64,000 bases of DNA from Candidatus Trichorickettsia mobilis (GTDB lineage Bacteria; Pseudomonadota; Alphaproteobacteria; Rickettsiales; Rickettsiaceae): the NCBI RefSeq assembly GCF_034366785.1, contig NZ_CP112932.1, forward strand, positions 1,339,771 through 1,403,770, read 5' to 3'. Shown piece after piece: positions 42,832 to 51,067 of the stretch. The position numbers and the translations under genes are program-made. The notes beneath the pieces are model-generated. The model was not told the origin of the DNA. It did no database searches and saw only the letters and a list, made by a program, of their open reading frames with translations. Every line of letters starts with the position of its first letter. Within the stretch, counting starts at the first letter, position 1.

Positions 42832-44748
42832 ATGAGATCATCTGATAATCGAGTGACAAGTGAATATATGCATACATCTCAAAAGATTAGTAGTTGTATG
42901 GCAGCATTAAGTGTGGAATATATTTTGTCTTATAAAAAATCAGATCAAACTAGAAGTGCTTGGTTTGCTTTTGGTGTTATTAAAGTCTTGTTACAATACG
43001 CCGAGATTTTTGATTTTCTGAATCAGCGATATAAAAAAGATTTTATAGATTCATTACGTACTCACTCAGATAAGTACATCAAGTTATTAAAACAAGAAGC
43101 AGCTGATTCAGCAACACCGGAAGTGCATTCCATTTTTCAAGAAGAAGTTAATTTTTTAATTGGACAATTAAGCAATAATAAACTCGAACGTACTGGTGAT
43201 TTGCTTGAGCAAGAACTAGAGGCAATACAAGATGTAGTGAGTAAATTGATTAAGAATTGCCGCACACTTTTTGCTGAACAATCTCATATCGTGGATATGA
43301 TGGAACAATTGCAGGGTATGGCAATAGCATTAGGAATCACAAATTTTACTCCTGAACAACAAGAAAATTTATTGGCAAAGTTATTGCTCATCAAAGAAAT
43401 ATGGCATCTGGAACCTCTTGTTGCTATAAAAGAAGATAATTTCGGGTTAATGTTCTATTCTAATCCAATACAGTTTTTGAGAAATTTAGCAACTCCTAAT
43501 ATAGATGATACATTTCATAATATTATTAATTTTTTTGTACATGATCATCAAGCGCTGTTGAATATTAGCGATATAAAATTAATAAATCTATACGACAGAT
43601 TAAAAGATTTAGATAATCAAGATGAGGTGTTTACTAATTTACTACAAAAAATTCATCAAGAAGCTCCATTTCGTTATAATTATAATAGAATTGGTGATTC
43701 GGGATATGAATTACTTAAAAGATTTCAAAGTTACGATGCTATCTTTCATCAAATCGAAAATGCGGAATTTCACATTACAGAAGCTTTTTTATTGCGAAAT
43801 AATAATTTTATACAGGAAACTTTAATGCTCCTGGCAAAGCATGTAGATAATATAAGAGCAGTAGGAGCTTCTAAATCTCCTGTAGTGCATACTGTGCTAA
43901 ATAAATTAGAAATTGAATTAGAACATAATTACCCTAGTGATTCTAATCATAAAAGTACGATTTCTGCAATTAAAGATAAACTAGCTTTAGGGCTTGATAG
44001 TCAAATTATCAATAGATATTCTGAACTAAATAAATTTACTGTCTTTGCCTTAAAAAGTAAGTACCTTACCTTGTTTGAGCAAATTAAACGATTACTTGAT
44101 GATGACAGTGAAGATGACAAAGGATTTTTAAATCAAATATTAGTTAAAAGATTTGCTCAGGATTATTATATAGCGAATGCATCTAATTCTATTGTTACAT
44201 TAAGGTCAATTGCGAGTGATCGTAGTGAAATTGTAAGACAGTGTTCTGAAATTGATTTTGTAGAAATTTTTAATCCGGAATGTACAAATAAAATCACTAG
44301 TTTAAATTTCAAGAAACAAATAATGGCTTCTAGCATTAAAACTGTTAATGATTATGTTGAGGTTTTGTTAAAATTAGTGACATCATTATGTAGTGCTTCG
44401 CAGTTAGACTGCTTGTATCGGCCATTACTATACGGTAATTTGACTAAAACTCAACAAGTTTTAAAGAGAGAATTAAGTAAGCAGATTAAACAACGCACTA
44501 CTATTGCTAAGATGGTATACTCTGTATTTACTGGTAAGAAAAATGAGTATAATAGGCTTAAAGTAATTAAGGAATCAGCAAGTGTAATACCTAAAAATAT
44601 GAGTAATGTTCAATCAGGATTAAAGGAAATTGGTGACCTACCTACGCAATTAAAAAAGAATTTACAATCTTTTTCTTCAAAATCATCTCACCATGAAGAA
44701 ACCGAACATAATGATAATTCAAGAGCTGTTAAAGAAAAAGTAAATTAG
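42832..44748 (+). CDS. Uncharacterised 638-residue helical protein upstream of the chitinase
   Basis: I do not recognise this protein. It has no signal peptide and no membrane segment, and is almost entirely helical, with several leucine-rich amphipathic stretches (LIGQLSNNKLERTGDLLEQE, DHQALLNISDIKLINLYDRL). The last 60 residues are basic, then Ser/His/Glu-rich and disordered (SSKSSHHEETEHNDNSRAV). It is 14 bp upstream of a secreted GH19 chitinase and shares its strand, so the two are probably one transcript. A disordered, charged C-terminus is typical of type IV secretion substrates, but this is only a suggestion. Codon use and AT content look like the surroundings. Confidence 0.55.
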   Translation: MRSSDNRVTSEYMHTSQKISSCMAALSVEYILSYKKSDQTRSAWFAFGVIKVLLQYAEIFDFLNQRYKKDFIDSLRTHSDKYIKLLKQEAADSATPEVHSIFQEEVNFLIGQLSNNKLERTGDLLEQELEAIQDVVSKLIKNCRTLFAEQSHIVDMMEQLQGMAIALGITNFTPEQQENLLAKLLLIKEIWHLEPLVAIKEDNFGLMFYSNPIQFLRNLATPNIDDTFHNIINFFVHDHQALLNISDIKLINLYDRLKDLDNQDEVFTNLLQKIHQEAPFRYNYNRIGDSGYELLKRFQSYDAIFHQIENAEFHITEAFLLRNNNFIQETLMLLAKHVDNIRAVGASKSPVVHTVLNKLEIELEHNYPSDSNHKSTISAIKDKLALGLDSQIINRYSELNKFTVFALKSKYLTLFEQIKRLLDDDSEDDKGFLNQILVKRFAQDYYIANASNSIVTLRSIASDRSEIVRQCSEIDFVEIFNPECTNKITSLNFKKQIMASSIKTVNDYVEVLLKLVTSLCSASQLDCLYRPLLYGNLTKTQQVLKRELSKQIKQRTTIAKMVYSVFTGKKNEYNRLKVIKESASVIPKNMSNVQSGLKEIGDLPTQLKKNLQSFSSKSSHHEETEHNDNSRAVKEKVN

Positions 44749-44761
44749 AGAGTAATTAGAT

Positions 44762-46288
44762 ATGATATATAGAGCATTATTTATGGTTGCGTTCGTTAAT
44801 TCAGAATATTCTAAAAGATTATGGAAATTTTTAGCTGTTGGTATAACATTATATATCATTTTATGTAAGACTGCCTATGGTTATGATGCTTGCGTTACAG
44901 GTCAAGCATATCTTGCAAATGATCTTTGTACTGTAGGTGATGGAGATAAATGTGTTTTATGGAAAGCTCAGTGGTGGATAAACACAGCTCCAGGTACGGA
45001 TCCAGCGTGGAAAAATATGGGTTCATGTGACGGAAAAGCAGGTGGTGGAGGAGAGCCGGTAGTAGTAGCGCCCAAAGGGCCTTCAATAGAGGAAATGAAC
45101 ATAATAATGGATGCTTTAGTAAGAGAGGCGGAGTCTAAACAAAAAACTACCGATACAGGAGTAGCAAAGTGGTTAACAGAGATCCAATCTCAAATTCCTG
45201 CTGCTGATTATACTAGACTTCTTGATGTAGCGTATTATGTCCGTACTCTGCCATTGGATGTAGTAGCAAAGATTAAAGCTGGAAAATCTGATAATCCTGA
45301 AAATGTAAAGCGTGTTGAAAAAATTATTTCAGAAAGTACTTGGAATACATTGTTTCCTTTGACTAATAATAGTACAAAAGAAGGTACTCCAGAAGGCATA
45401 GGCATCTATACTTATGAAAATTTTCTGAAAGCCGTTGGAGCATTCCCGGCTTTTTGTGGAAATTATGCAAAGCATCCTAAGCTAAAAGGTGTTGATGCTG
45501 ATCAAATATGCAAAAAATTACTGGCAACAACCTTTGCTCATTTTAATAAAGAGACTAGTGCTAATGCTTCTGCTTGGACTACTAGAGTTGAGAAACAAGG
45601 TTTATATTATATTAGAGAAGCTAATTGTATTAATGGTATGACAAATTATTGTAAAACAGATTACTTGCTTGGTGCAGCAGTGTATCCTGCAAGCCTTCAA
45701 GAAGGCAATGCATATTTTGGTCGTGGGGCAAAACAATTGTCTCATCCAGTAAATTACGCAACTTTATCTATTCTACTATTTGATAAACCTGATGTTTTAT
45801 TGAAGTATCCTGATCTAGTTTCAACCACATGGTTAGCTTTAGGTTCAGCAGTTTATTTTGCTTCTACTCCTATTTCATCTAAGCCGGCTATGATTGAAGT
45901 TATAGATGGTAATTATCAACCAAATGCCGTGGATCAGTCTCGTAATTTTGTTCCAGGATTTGGGTTAACAACGCATATTATTAATGGTGCTTATGAATGT
46001 ATACCGTTAGATAAAGACCTTAAAACCGATGATAGTGGCACTCCTTATTGGAAAGTGCGAGCAAATTATTACAAATATTTTGCAGCGACATTAGGTGTAT
46101 CAGGAACAATAGATGAAAATTCATTAAGTTGTTCAAAGATGAAGAGCAATTTTGATACCACAAGTGCTGCATCAAGACCATACTATTTTGCTCCAGGTGC
46201 GTGTAATCCAGTTCAGTGGGAACCGGTGCCAACTTTTATTGCGTATGGGGGAAGCACTACATTGGCATTGTGCAAAGCCACAAAATAA
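44762..46288 (+). CDS. Secreted GH19 chitinase with CBM5/12-like domain
   Basis: This 508-residue protein has a signal peptide (KFLAVGITLYIILCKTAYG; Met1 or Met8 may be the start). A small chitin-binding-like domain follows at about 45-96 (CVTGQAYLANDLCTVGD, AQWWINTAPGTDPAWKNMG), with the aromatic WW and W of CBM5/12. After a Gly-rich linker and a helical part comes the GH19 domain from about 210. Glu264 in FNKETSANASAW and Glu286 in YYIREANC are 22 residues apart, exactly as Glu67 and Glu89 of barley chitinase. YFGRGAKQLSHPVNY matches the GH19 signature. Many cysteines suit an oxidising compartment. It likely cleaves host chitin or a related polymer such as peptidoglycan. It follows the 638-residue orphan by 14 bp. 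Confidence 0.87.
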   Translation: MIYRALFMVAFVNSEYSKRLWKFLAVGITLYIILCKTAYGYDACVTGQAYLANDLCTVGDGDKCVLWKAQWWINTAPGTDPAWKNMGSCDGKAGGGGEPVVVAPKGPSIEEMNIIMDALVREAESKQKTTDTGVAKWLTEIQSQIPAADYTRLLDVAYYVRTLPLDVVAKIKAGKSDNPENVKRVEKIISESTWNTLFPLTNNSTKEGTPEGIGIYTYENFLKAVGAFPAFCGNYAKHPKLKGVDADQICKKLLATTFAHFNKETSANASAWTTRVEKQGLYYIREANCINGMTNYCKTDYLLGAAVYPASLQEGNAYFGRGAKQLSHPVNYATLSILLFDKPDVLLKYPDLVSTTWLALGSAVYFASTPISSKPAMIEVIDGNYQPNAVDQSRNFVPGFGLTTHIINGAYECIPLDKDLKTDDSGTPYWKVRANYYKYFAATLGVSGTIDENSLSCSKMKSNFDTTSAASRPYYFAPGACNPVQWEPVPTFIAYGGSTTLALCKATK

Positions 46289-46334
46289 CATTTAATAATA
46301 CTAAGCATTGCGTACAGAATTTTATTGTTTAGTA

Positions 46335-46483
46335 AGAGCCTGTCAGATCAGTAGATATAAGAAGTAATTTTGCTCACTCAAAACGCAGTCGAAGTTCCAA
46401 AACAAACCAAAAGACTGCTTGCGGTACTCGACTTCGTTTTTCCTAAAACTTCCTCTCTTATATCTACTGATCTGACAGGCTCT
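46335..46483. mobile_element. 149-bp MITE-like inverted-repeat element
   Basis: Ends AGAGCCTGTCAGATCAGTAG and CTACTGATCTGACAGGCTCT are exact inverted copies, and the match continues inward (ATATAAGA). The core includes TTTTGCTCACTCAAAACGCA and GACTGCTTGCGGTACTCGAC. It has no coding capacity. Copies lie at 26057-26258 (interrupted) and 50921-51067 (opposite core orientation). The size, inverted ends and lack of genes fit a miniature transposable element. Confidence 0.8.
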
Positions 46484-46632
46484 AAGCATCAGTATAACTT
46501 TTTTAGGATAGTGAACTCGTGTTCAGGTCAAGTCTTCTAAGTTTTATAAAATCTAGTTTTTTCTGGATTGCAACACTTGCGTTTGTAATGACGATTTGAC
46601 ATAGTTTATTGGACACATTTCAGAAAAATTTT
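46484..46632. repeat. Decayed hairpin repeat before the DUF983 gene
   Basis: Left part AGTGAACTCGTGTTCAGGTC, middle CTGGATTGCAAC and TGTAATGACG, right part TTGACATAGTTTATTGGACAC resemble a worn version of the element at 55741-55932. No gene is seen apart from the DUF983 start at its end. Confidence 0.35.
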
Positions 46633-47010
46633 ATGAAATCAACAAATAATACAGCCCCACAAAATTTTTGGCTTATAGTAGGGCGTGCATTGTTTGGGTT
46701 TTGTCCAAGCTGTGGCAAGGGACGTTTATTCTCTGCTTATTTAAAACAGGTAGAGCATTGTATATCATGCAATGAGTGCTTTGGACGAATTAAAGCTGAT
46801 GATGGACCAGCATGGTTGACCATATTTATGGTTGGACATATTCTTATTCCAATTTTACTTGCTGTGGCGCCAAGAATAACCTGGCCAGATTGGGTTTCTA
46901 TGATAGTATGGCCTGGATTAGCGTTAATCCTTGCTATTATTATCTTGCCACGTGCTAAAGGATTATTCATAGCCATAATCTGGCGTACTAATGTTAAAGC
47001 CAACAAATGA
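46633..47010 (+). CDS. DUF983 family membrane protein
   Basis: This 125-residue protein has FCPSCGKGRLFSAYLK and VEHCISCNECF, two CxxC pairs that could bind zinc, followed by DDGPAWLTIFMVGHILIPILL and a second membrane helix, with the fixed spacing of DUF983. In alphaproteobacteria these proteins are often found near cytochrome oxidase assembly or other respiratory genes; no such gene is adjacent here. I chose the ATG at 46633; the frame also opens at a TTG at 46609. The function is not established. Confidence 0.9.
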   Translation: MKSTNNTAPQNFWLIVGRALFGFCPSCGKGRLFSAYLKQVEHCISCNECFGRIKADDGPAWLTIFMVGHILIPILLAVAPRITWPDWVSMIVWPGLALILAIIILPRAKGLFIAIIWRTNVKANK

Positions 47011-47378
47011 ATTAAACAGATATCTCTTGAAAAGGTGATGTAAGCTTTTTTTACTTTTTAAGGGTAGGTCTGTTGAATTGACCTGATATTAGACCTCTTG
47101 CATAACCTATTCTGGTTGGTAATTTTGTCTGAAAAATTCCGTAACCTTCTAGGTTATGCAAGAAGTCTATTCATGTTAGTCTCTGTGTTGCATAAGTATT
47201 ATTAGTTGATATTTAATAGTTAATATGTTATTAAATATTATAAATTGATATCTAATTTTTATCAAGATCAGATCTTAAAATAACATGAGCACCCGTACTA
47301 AATTTTTATTGATTATTATTACGGATGCTGGGGTTAAAATACTTAACAACCTCAATTTTTGAAGTGTAGCTAATATAC
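47011..47378. other. Intergenic region with an 80-bp hairpin
   Basis: The gap has one clear feature, the hairpin repeat at 47090-47169. Downstream sequence is AT-rich with short direct repeats (AATAGTTAATATGTTATTAAA), but no promoter can be picked with confidence and no gene is seen. Confidence 0.5.
47090..47169. repeat. Hairpin with TAGACCTCTTGCATAACCT ends
   Basis: TAGACCTCTTGCATAACCT (from 47090) and AGGTTATGCAAGAAGTCTA (to 47169) are inverted with one mismatch. The short centre contains GGTAATTTTGTCTGAAAAATTCC, which matches parts of the MITE core. TAGAC-TCTT ends also occur at 3349 and 12074 and resemble ends of IS5-like elements. Confidence 0.7.
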
Positions 47379-48374
47379 ATGAAAAACTATAATCAATATT
47401 ATTCAGGCTCTGTATCTGATCACTTTAATGGCAAGCGTTTTTTTAATCCTGGGGTCTTACCATCAAATAAATTTCCTAATTTTTTAAAATGGAGACTTAC
47501 AAGAACAGCAGAAGCTTGGCCAAAAGAAATAGTTAATAAATTTACAGATATGCCACCTAGGCAAGTTTCTAACGGGGAGTTAAGAGTATCTTGGGTTGGA
47601 CATCTTACTTTCTTATTACAAACCACTAAGCTAAACATCCTAACTGATCCTGTTTGGTCAGAGAGAGCTAGTCCATTCAATTGGGTCGGCCCTAAGCGTG
47701 TATGTGCGCCGGGCATTCGACTTGAGCACGTACCACCAATAGATATTATATTAATTACTCATAATCATTATGATCATTTAGATCTTAAAACCTTAGGTGA
47801 TTTATGGATAAGAGATAAACCAAAAATCATTGTTCCACTCGGTAATGATACTATAATAAAAAATTATAATAGAAATATCCAAGTAACAGCTAGAGACTGG
47901 TTCGAGTCGGTAAAAATAAATAAGGATATTGAGATTATTTTAGATCCAGCCCAACATTGGTCTGCGCGTGGAATGAATGATACAAATAGAGCGTTATGGG
48001 CTTCTTTTATTATCAAAACAAGTTCAGGGAATATCTATTTTGCTGGTGATACTGGTTATGCTGGTGGAAAATATTTTAAAAATTCTTTAGCAACACATGG
48101 CAGTTTTCGTTTAGCGTTACTACCAATAGGAGCATTTAAACCTAAATGGTTTATGAGTTATAGTCACATGGATCCTGAGGAAGCGATTCTAGCTTTCAAG
48201 GATCTTAATATGCCTTATGCAGTTCCTTCTCATCATTCAACTTTTCCTTTGGCAGATGATGGTTATGATGAAGCTTTATTAACATTTTTTGAATATGCAA
48301 AGAAGCACGATATTGACTTAAAAATTTTTAAGCCTCTTGACATAGGTGAACATTGGTTTGTTCCCAGAATCTAA
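47379..48374 (+). CDS. Metallo-beta-lactamase-fold hydrolase, NAPE-PLD/UlaG-like
   Basis: This 331-residue protein carries ITHNHYDHLDLKTLG, the HxHxDH zinc motif, near residue 128, after WVGHLTFLLQTTKLNILTDP, the starting strands of the fold in NAPE-PLD-type enzymes. Later zinc ligands lie in PAQHWSARG, YFAGDTGYAGG and VPSHHSTFPLADDGYDEA. The family cleaves phosphoester or lactone bonds; the substrate is not predictable. In Rickettsia similar proteins are annotated as RomA-like. No signal peptide is present. It lies 24 bp upstream of dusB and is probably co-transcribed with it. Confidence 0.88.
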   Translation: MKNYNQYYSGSVSDHFNGKRFFNPGVLPSNKFPNFLKWRLTRTAEAWPKEIVNKFTDMPPRQVSNGELRVSWVGHLTFLLQTTKLNILTDPVWSERASPFNWVGPKRVCAPGIRLEHVPPIDIILITHNHYDHLDLKTLGDLWIRDKPKIIVPLGNDTIIKNYNRNIQVTARDWFESVKINKDIEIILDPAQHWSARGMNDTNRALWASFIIKTSSGNIYFAGDTGYAGGKYFKNSLATHGSFRLALLPIGAFKPKWFMSYSHMDPEEAILAFKDLNMPYAVPSHHSTFPLADDGYDEALLTFFEYAKKHDIDLKIFKPLDIGEHWFVPRI

Positions 48375-48398
48375 TATGACAATTATAAAATAAAATCT

Positions 48399-49397
48399 AT
48401 GACCATACAAATCGGCAATATTACATTGCCACATTCGGTAATATTAGCTCCTATGTCAGGAGTTACCGATCTTCCTTTTCGTAAGTTAGTTAAAAAATTA
48501 GGAGCTGGTTTGGTAGTATCAGAAATGGTAGCTAGCCGTGCAATGATTATGGAGACTAGACAATCTTTAAAGAAGAGCGCAATTATCCATGATGATGATA
48601 CTGGTTCCTGTGTACAATTAGCAGGTTGTGAACCAGATGTAATTGCTGAATCAGCAAAAATGAATGAAGATATGGGAGCTAAAATTATTGATTTAAATTT
48701 TGGTTGTCCAGCAAAAAAAGTAGTTGGAGGGTATGCAGGATCTGCATTAATGCGAGATGAGGAGCTTGCTACTAAAATTTTAGCAGCTACTGTTAAGGCA
48801 GTAAAAATTCCCGTTACTTTAAAAATGCGTATGGGTTGGGATGATCACAGTAAAAATGCGCCACAATTAGCAAAAATTGCTGAAAATGCTGGGATTCAGA
48901 TGATCACAATTCATGGCAGAACCAGATGTCAATTTTATAGTGGTAATGCAGATTGGGAATTTATCAGGCAGGTGAAAGAAGCGGTAAAAATACCAGTAAT
49001 TGCTAATGGTGACATAACCTCACTTGTAAAAGCCAAAGATTGTTTATCTGCGTCTAATGCTGATGGTATTATGATTGGTCGTGGCACTTATGGTAAACCA
49101 TGGTTTATTGCTGCTGTTGTTCATTATTTAAAAACTGGCGAAGAAATTCCGCCGCCAGCACTTAGTGTCCAACTTGAGATAATCTTAGAGCATTATGAAG
49201 CTATGCTAAATTATTATGGTTACGATATCGGTATGAAATTAGCTCGTAAACATATAGGTTGGTATAGTGGGGGGCTAGCCAATTCTAGTGAATTTCGAGG
49301 AGCTGTAAATTGTTCAAATGATTATATACAAGTGCAACAAAAGATTATTGAATTTTATAGCAATTTGATGCAAAAACCAGATGCTATAATGGATTAA
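48399..49397 (+). CDS. dusB: tRNA-dihydrouridine synthase B
   Basis: The 332-residue FMN enzyme reduces uridines in the tRNA D-loop. [19 protein letters not shown] begins the TIM barrel, [19 protein letters not shown] holds the catalytic cysteine, KMRMGWDD and [18 protein letters not shown] are FMN- and substrate-binding, and NGDITS and [14 protein letters not shown] end the barrel. The helical C-terminal domain (HIGWYSGG) is that of DusB. The length is normal. A short 43-bp gap separates it from the PBP4-type gene. Confidence 0.95.
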   Translation: MTIQIGNITLPHSVILAPMSGVTDLPFRKLVKKLGAGLVVSEMVASRAMIMETRQSLKKSAIIHDDDTGSCVQLAGCEPDVIAESAKMNEDMGAKIIDLNFGCPAKKVVGGYAGSALMRDEELATKILAATVKAVKIPVTLKMRMGWDDHSKNAPQLAKIAENAGIQMITIHGRTRCQFYSGNADWEFIRQVKEAVKIPVIANGDITSLVKAKDCLSASNADGIMIGRGTYGKPWFIAAVVHYLKTGEEIPPPALSVQLEIILEHYEAMLNYYGYDIGMKLARKHIGWYSGGLANSSEFRGAVNCSNDYIQVQQKIIEFYSNLMQKPDAIMD

Positions 49398-49440
49398 CTT
49401 TGTCTCAAACTATTTTAGAGGTCGGAGTTTAAGAGGGCTA

Positions 49441-50793
49441 ATGCCAAAAATTATTATTATTATCATATCCATACTATGTTATTATAGCTCTACTCAAGCT
49501 AATATTACACACACCATACAGGCAGAGATTAACAAAGTTGCTCCACATCTCAATATCGGAATAAAAATTAAGAATCTTAAGACCAATAAAATAGTATATG
49601 CTCAAAATGTTGAGCGATATTATACCTTTGCCAGCAGTTTAAAGTTAATTACTATTCTAACATTACAACAATATTTTGGAATTGATCATAATTTTGTCAG
49701 TAGAATTATTAAAGATAATAATGATTATTATCTTGATATCCAAGATCCAGATTTTTCAATTAATGATCTAGATTTTTTAATATCCAGGATTAAAGAAGCT
49801 AGTGTTCATGAGATTCAAGGCAATTTTTATATTATCAATCATACATTCACTATTCCTGCCGTTACTGTAAATAAAATGGTGATAGATGGTGTTTATTGTT
49901 ATGGTGCACCGGTGACAAAAGTACATGTGAATAAGAATTGTACAAGACTAGTAGCAAATGCAGCTGATACCCAAGGTAACTTAATAAAGCTGACAGAACA
50001 GGAGTTGATTCCATATAATTTAATTAATAAAGCAGTTACAGTTTTAGACCAACATAAAGCAAAGGTTAATATTAATATTGTTCAAGATCAGCTTATAGTT
50101 GATGGTACACTTAATAAGGCTAGTGGAAAAATTACTATAGGAGCGGTAGTTAACGATAATTTAGCTCATGTAAAGTTGATGCTAGCTAAAATGTTAAATC
50201 AATATAATATCACTATAACTGGTAAAATTTTATCTGGTTACGTTCCGGCTACTGGCCAAGAGCTAGTAAAGCGTAATAAAAGTTTCACTCAAATAGCAAG
50301 CAGTGCACTGAAAAATTCTGATAATTATATAACAGATTATTTATTTGCAGAATATGCCACTGACTTTGGTAAAGATGATTGGCGAGATACTGGAGCCTTA
50401 TTAAAACAATTAGTGTTTGATAAATTTAAAGTTGATTTAAAGAACTCGGTAATAGTAGATGGCTCAGGACTTTCTCGTTATAATATGTTAACAGTTACCC
50501 AATTTGATAGTTTTTTAACAGCGCTTTATCATCAGAATAATTTTAAATCATTAATAATGATGTTGGCGAGAGCAGGTGAGGAGGGTTCGCTAATTAATAG
50601 GTTTAAGGGAGTGCAAATTTTTGCAAAAACTGGGGGTATGTCTGGAGTTTCTTCTTTAGCTGGCTATGTATTTGATCGTGATAATACTCCTTATAGTTTT
50701 GTAATAGTATCTAATAATTATATTGAATCCAAGAAAAGAATTCTCGATCTTGAGGAAGCAATAATTAGAGCAGTAATTAAGAGCCTGTCTTAA
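49441..50793 (+). CDS. dacB: D-alanyl-D-alanine carboxypeptidase/endopeptidase (PBP4 type)
   Basis: The 450-residue family S13 protein removes terminal D-Ala or opens cross-links in peptidoglycan. After a signal peptide (IIIIIISILCYYSSTQA) come the three active-site motifs: SSLK in YTFASSLKLIT (SxxK, near 66), SDN in ALKNSDNYITDYLFAEY, and KTG in IFAKTGGMSGVSSLAGY. The inserted middle domain is present, and the total length is typical. It fits an organism that retains some peptidoglycan, in agreement with dapA and dapB upstream. The last codons (AGAGCCTGTC then a stop) equal the first ten bases of the MITE family, so the present 3' end may be derived from such an element. Confidence 0.92.
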   Translation: MPKIIIIIISILCYYSSTQANITHTIQAEINKVAPHLNIGIKIKNLKTNKIVYAQNVERYYTFASSLKLITILTLQQYFGIDHNFVSRIIKDNNDYYLDIQDPDFSINDLDFLISRIKEASVHEIQGNFYIINHTFTIPAVTVNKMVIDGVYCYGAPVTKVHVNKNCTRLVANAADTQGNLIKLTEQELIPYNLINKAVTVLDQHKAKVNINIVQDQLIVDGTLNKASGKITIGAVVNDNLAHVKLMLAKMLNQYNITITGKILSGYVPATGQELVKRNKSFTQIASSALKNSDNYITDYLFAEYATDFGKDDWRDTGALLKQLVFDKFKVDLKNSVIVDGSGLSRYNMLTVTQFDSFLTALYHQNNFKSLIMMLARAGEEGSLINRFKGVQIFAKTGGMSGVSSLAGYVFDRDNTPYSFVIVSNNYIESKKRILDLEEAIIRAVIKSLS

Positions 50794-50920
50794 AAGTGTA
50801 TCTAAGAGATAAATATTTTGTTCATATTGACTTCAATATTTATTATATCCGATTTTTAACTTACAACGCTCACGTTCATTGAACACTCTTTGAAATCTAG
50901 GTGTTTTTATTTTTTTTCTT

Positions 50921-51067
50921 AGAGGCTGTCAGATCAGTAGATATAAGAGAGGAATTTTTAGAAAAAACGAAGACGAGCACCGCAAGCAGTCTCTTGTTTG
51001 TTGCGGAGCTTCGCTTGCGTTTTGAGTGAGCAAAATTACCACTTAGATCTACTGATCTGACAACCTT
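50921..51067. mobile_element. 147-bp MITE-like element that reaches into the symporter gene
   Basis: Left end AGAGGCTGTCAGATCAGTAG and right end CTACTGATCTGACAACCTTT are inverted copies, with differences at the outer tip. The core is in reverse order to the copy at 46335 (GCGTTTTGAGTGAGCAAAAT here). It lies between convergent dacB and symporter genes, and its right 30 bp code for the last residues and stop of the symporter. Confidence 0.8.

Noticed and set aside
46335-46483. TA or TAA target duplication around the MITE family
   Set aside because: TAA flanks this copy on both sides, but the copies at 26057 and 50921 do not show a consistent duplication, so I do not claim one.
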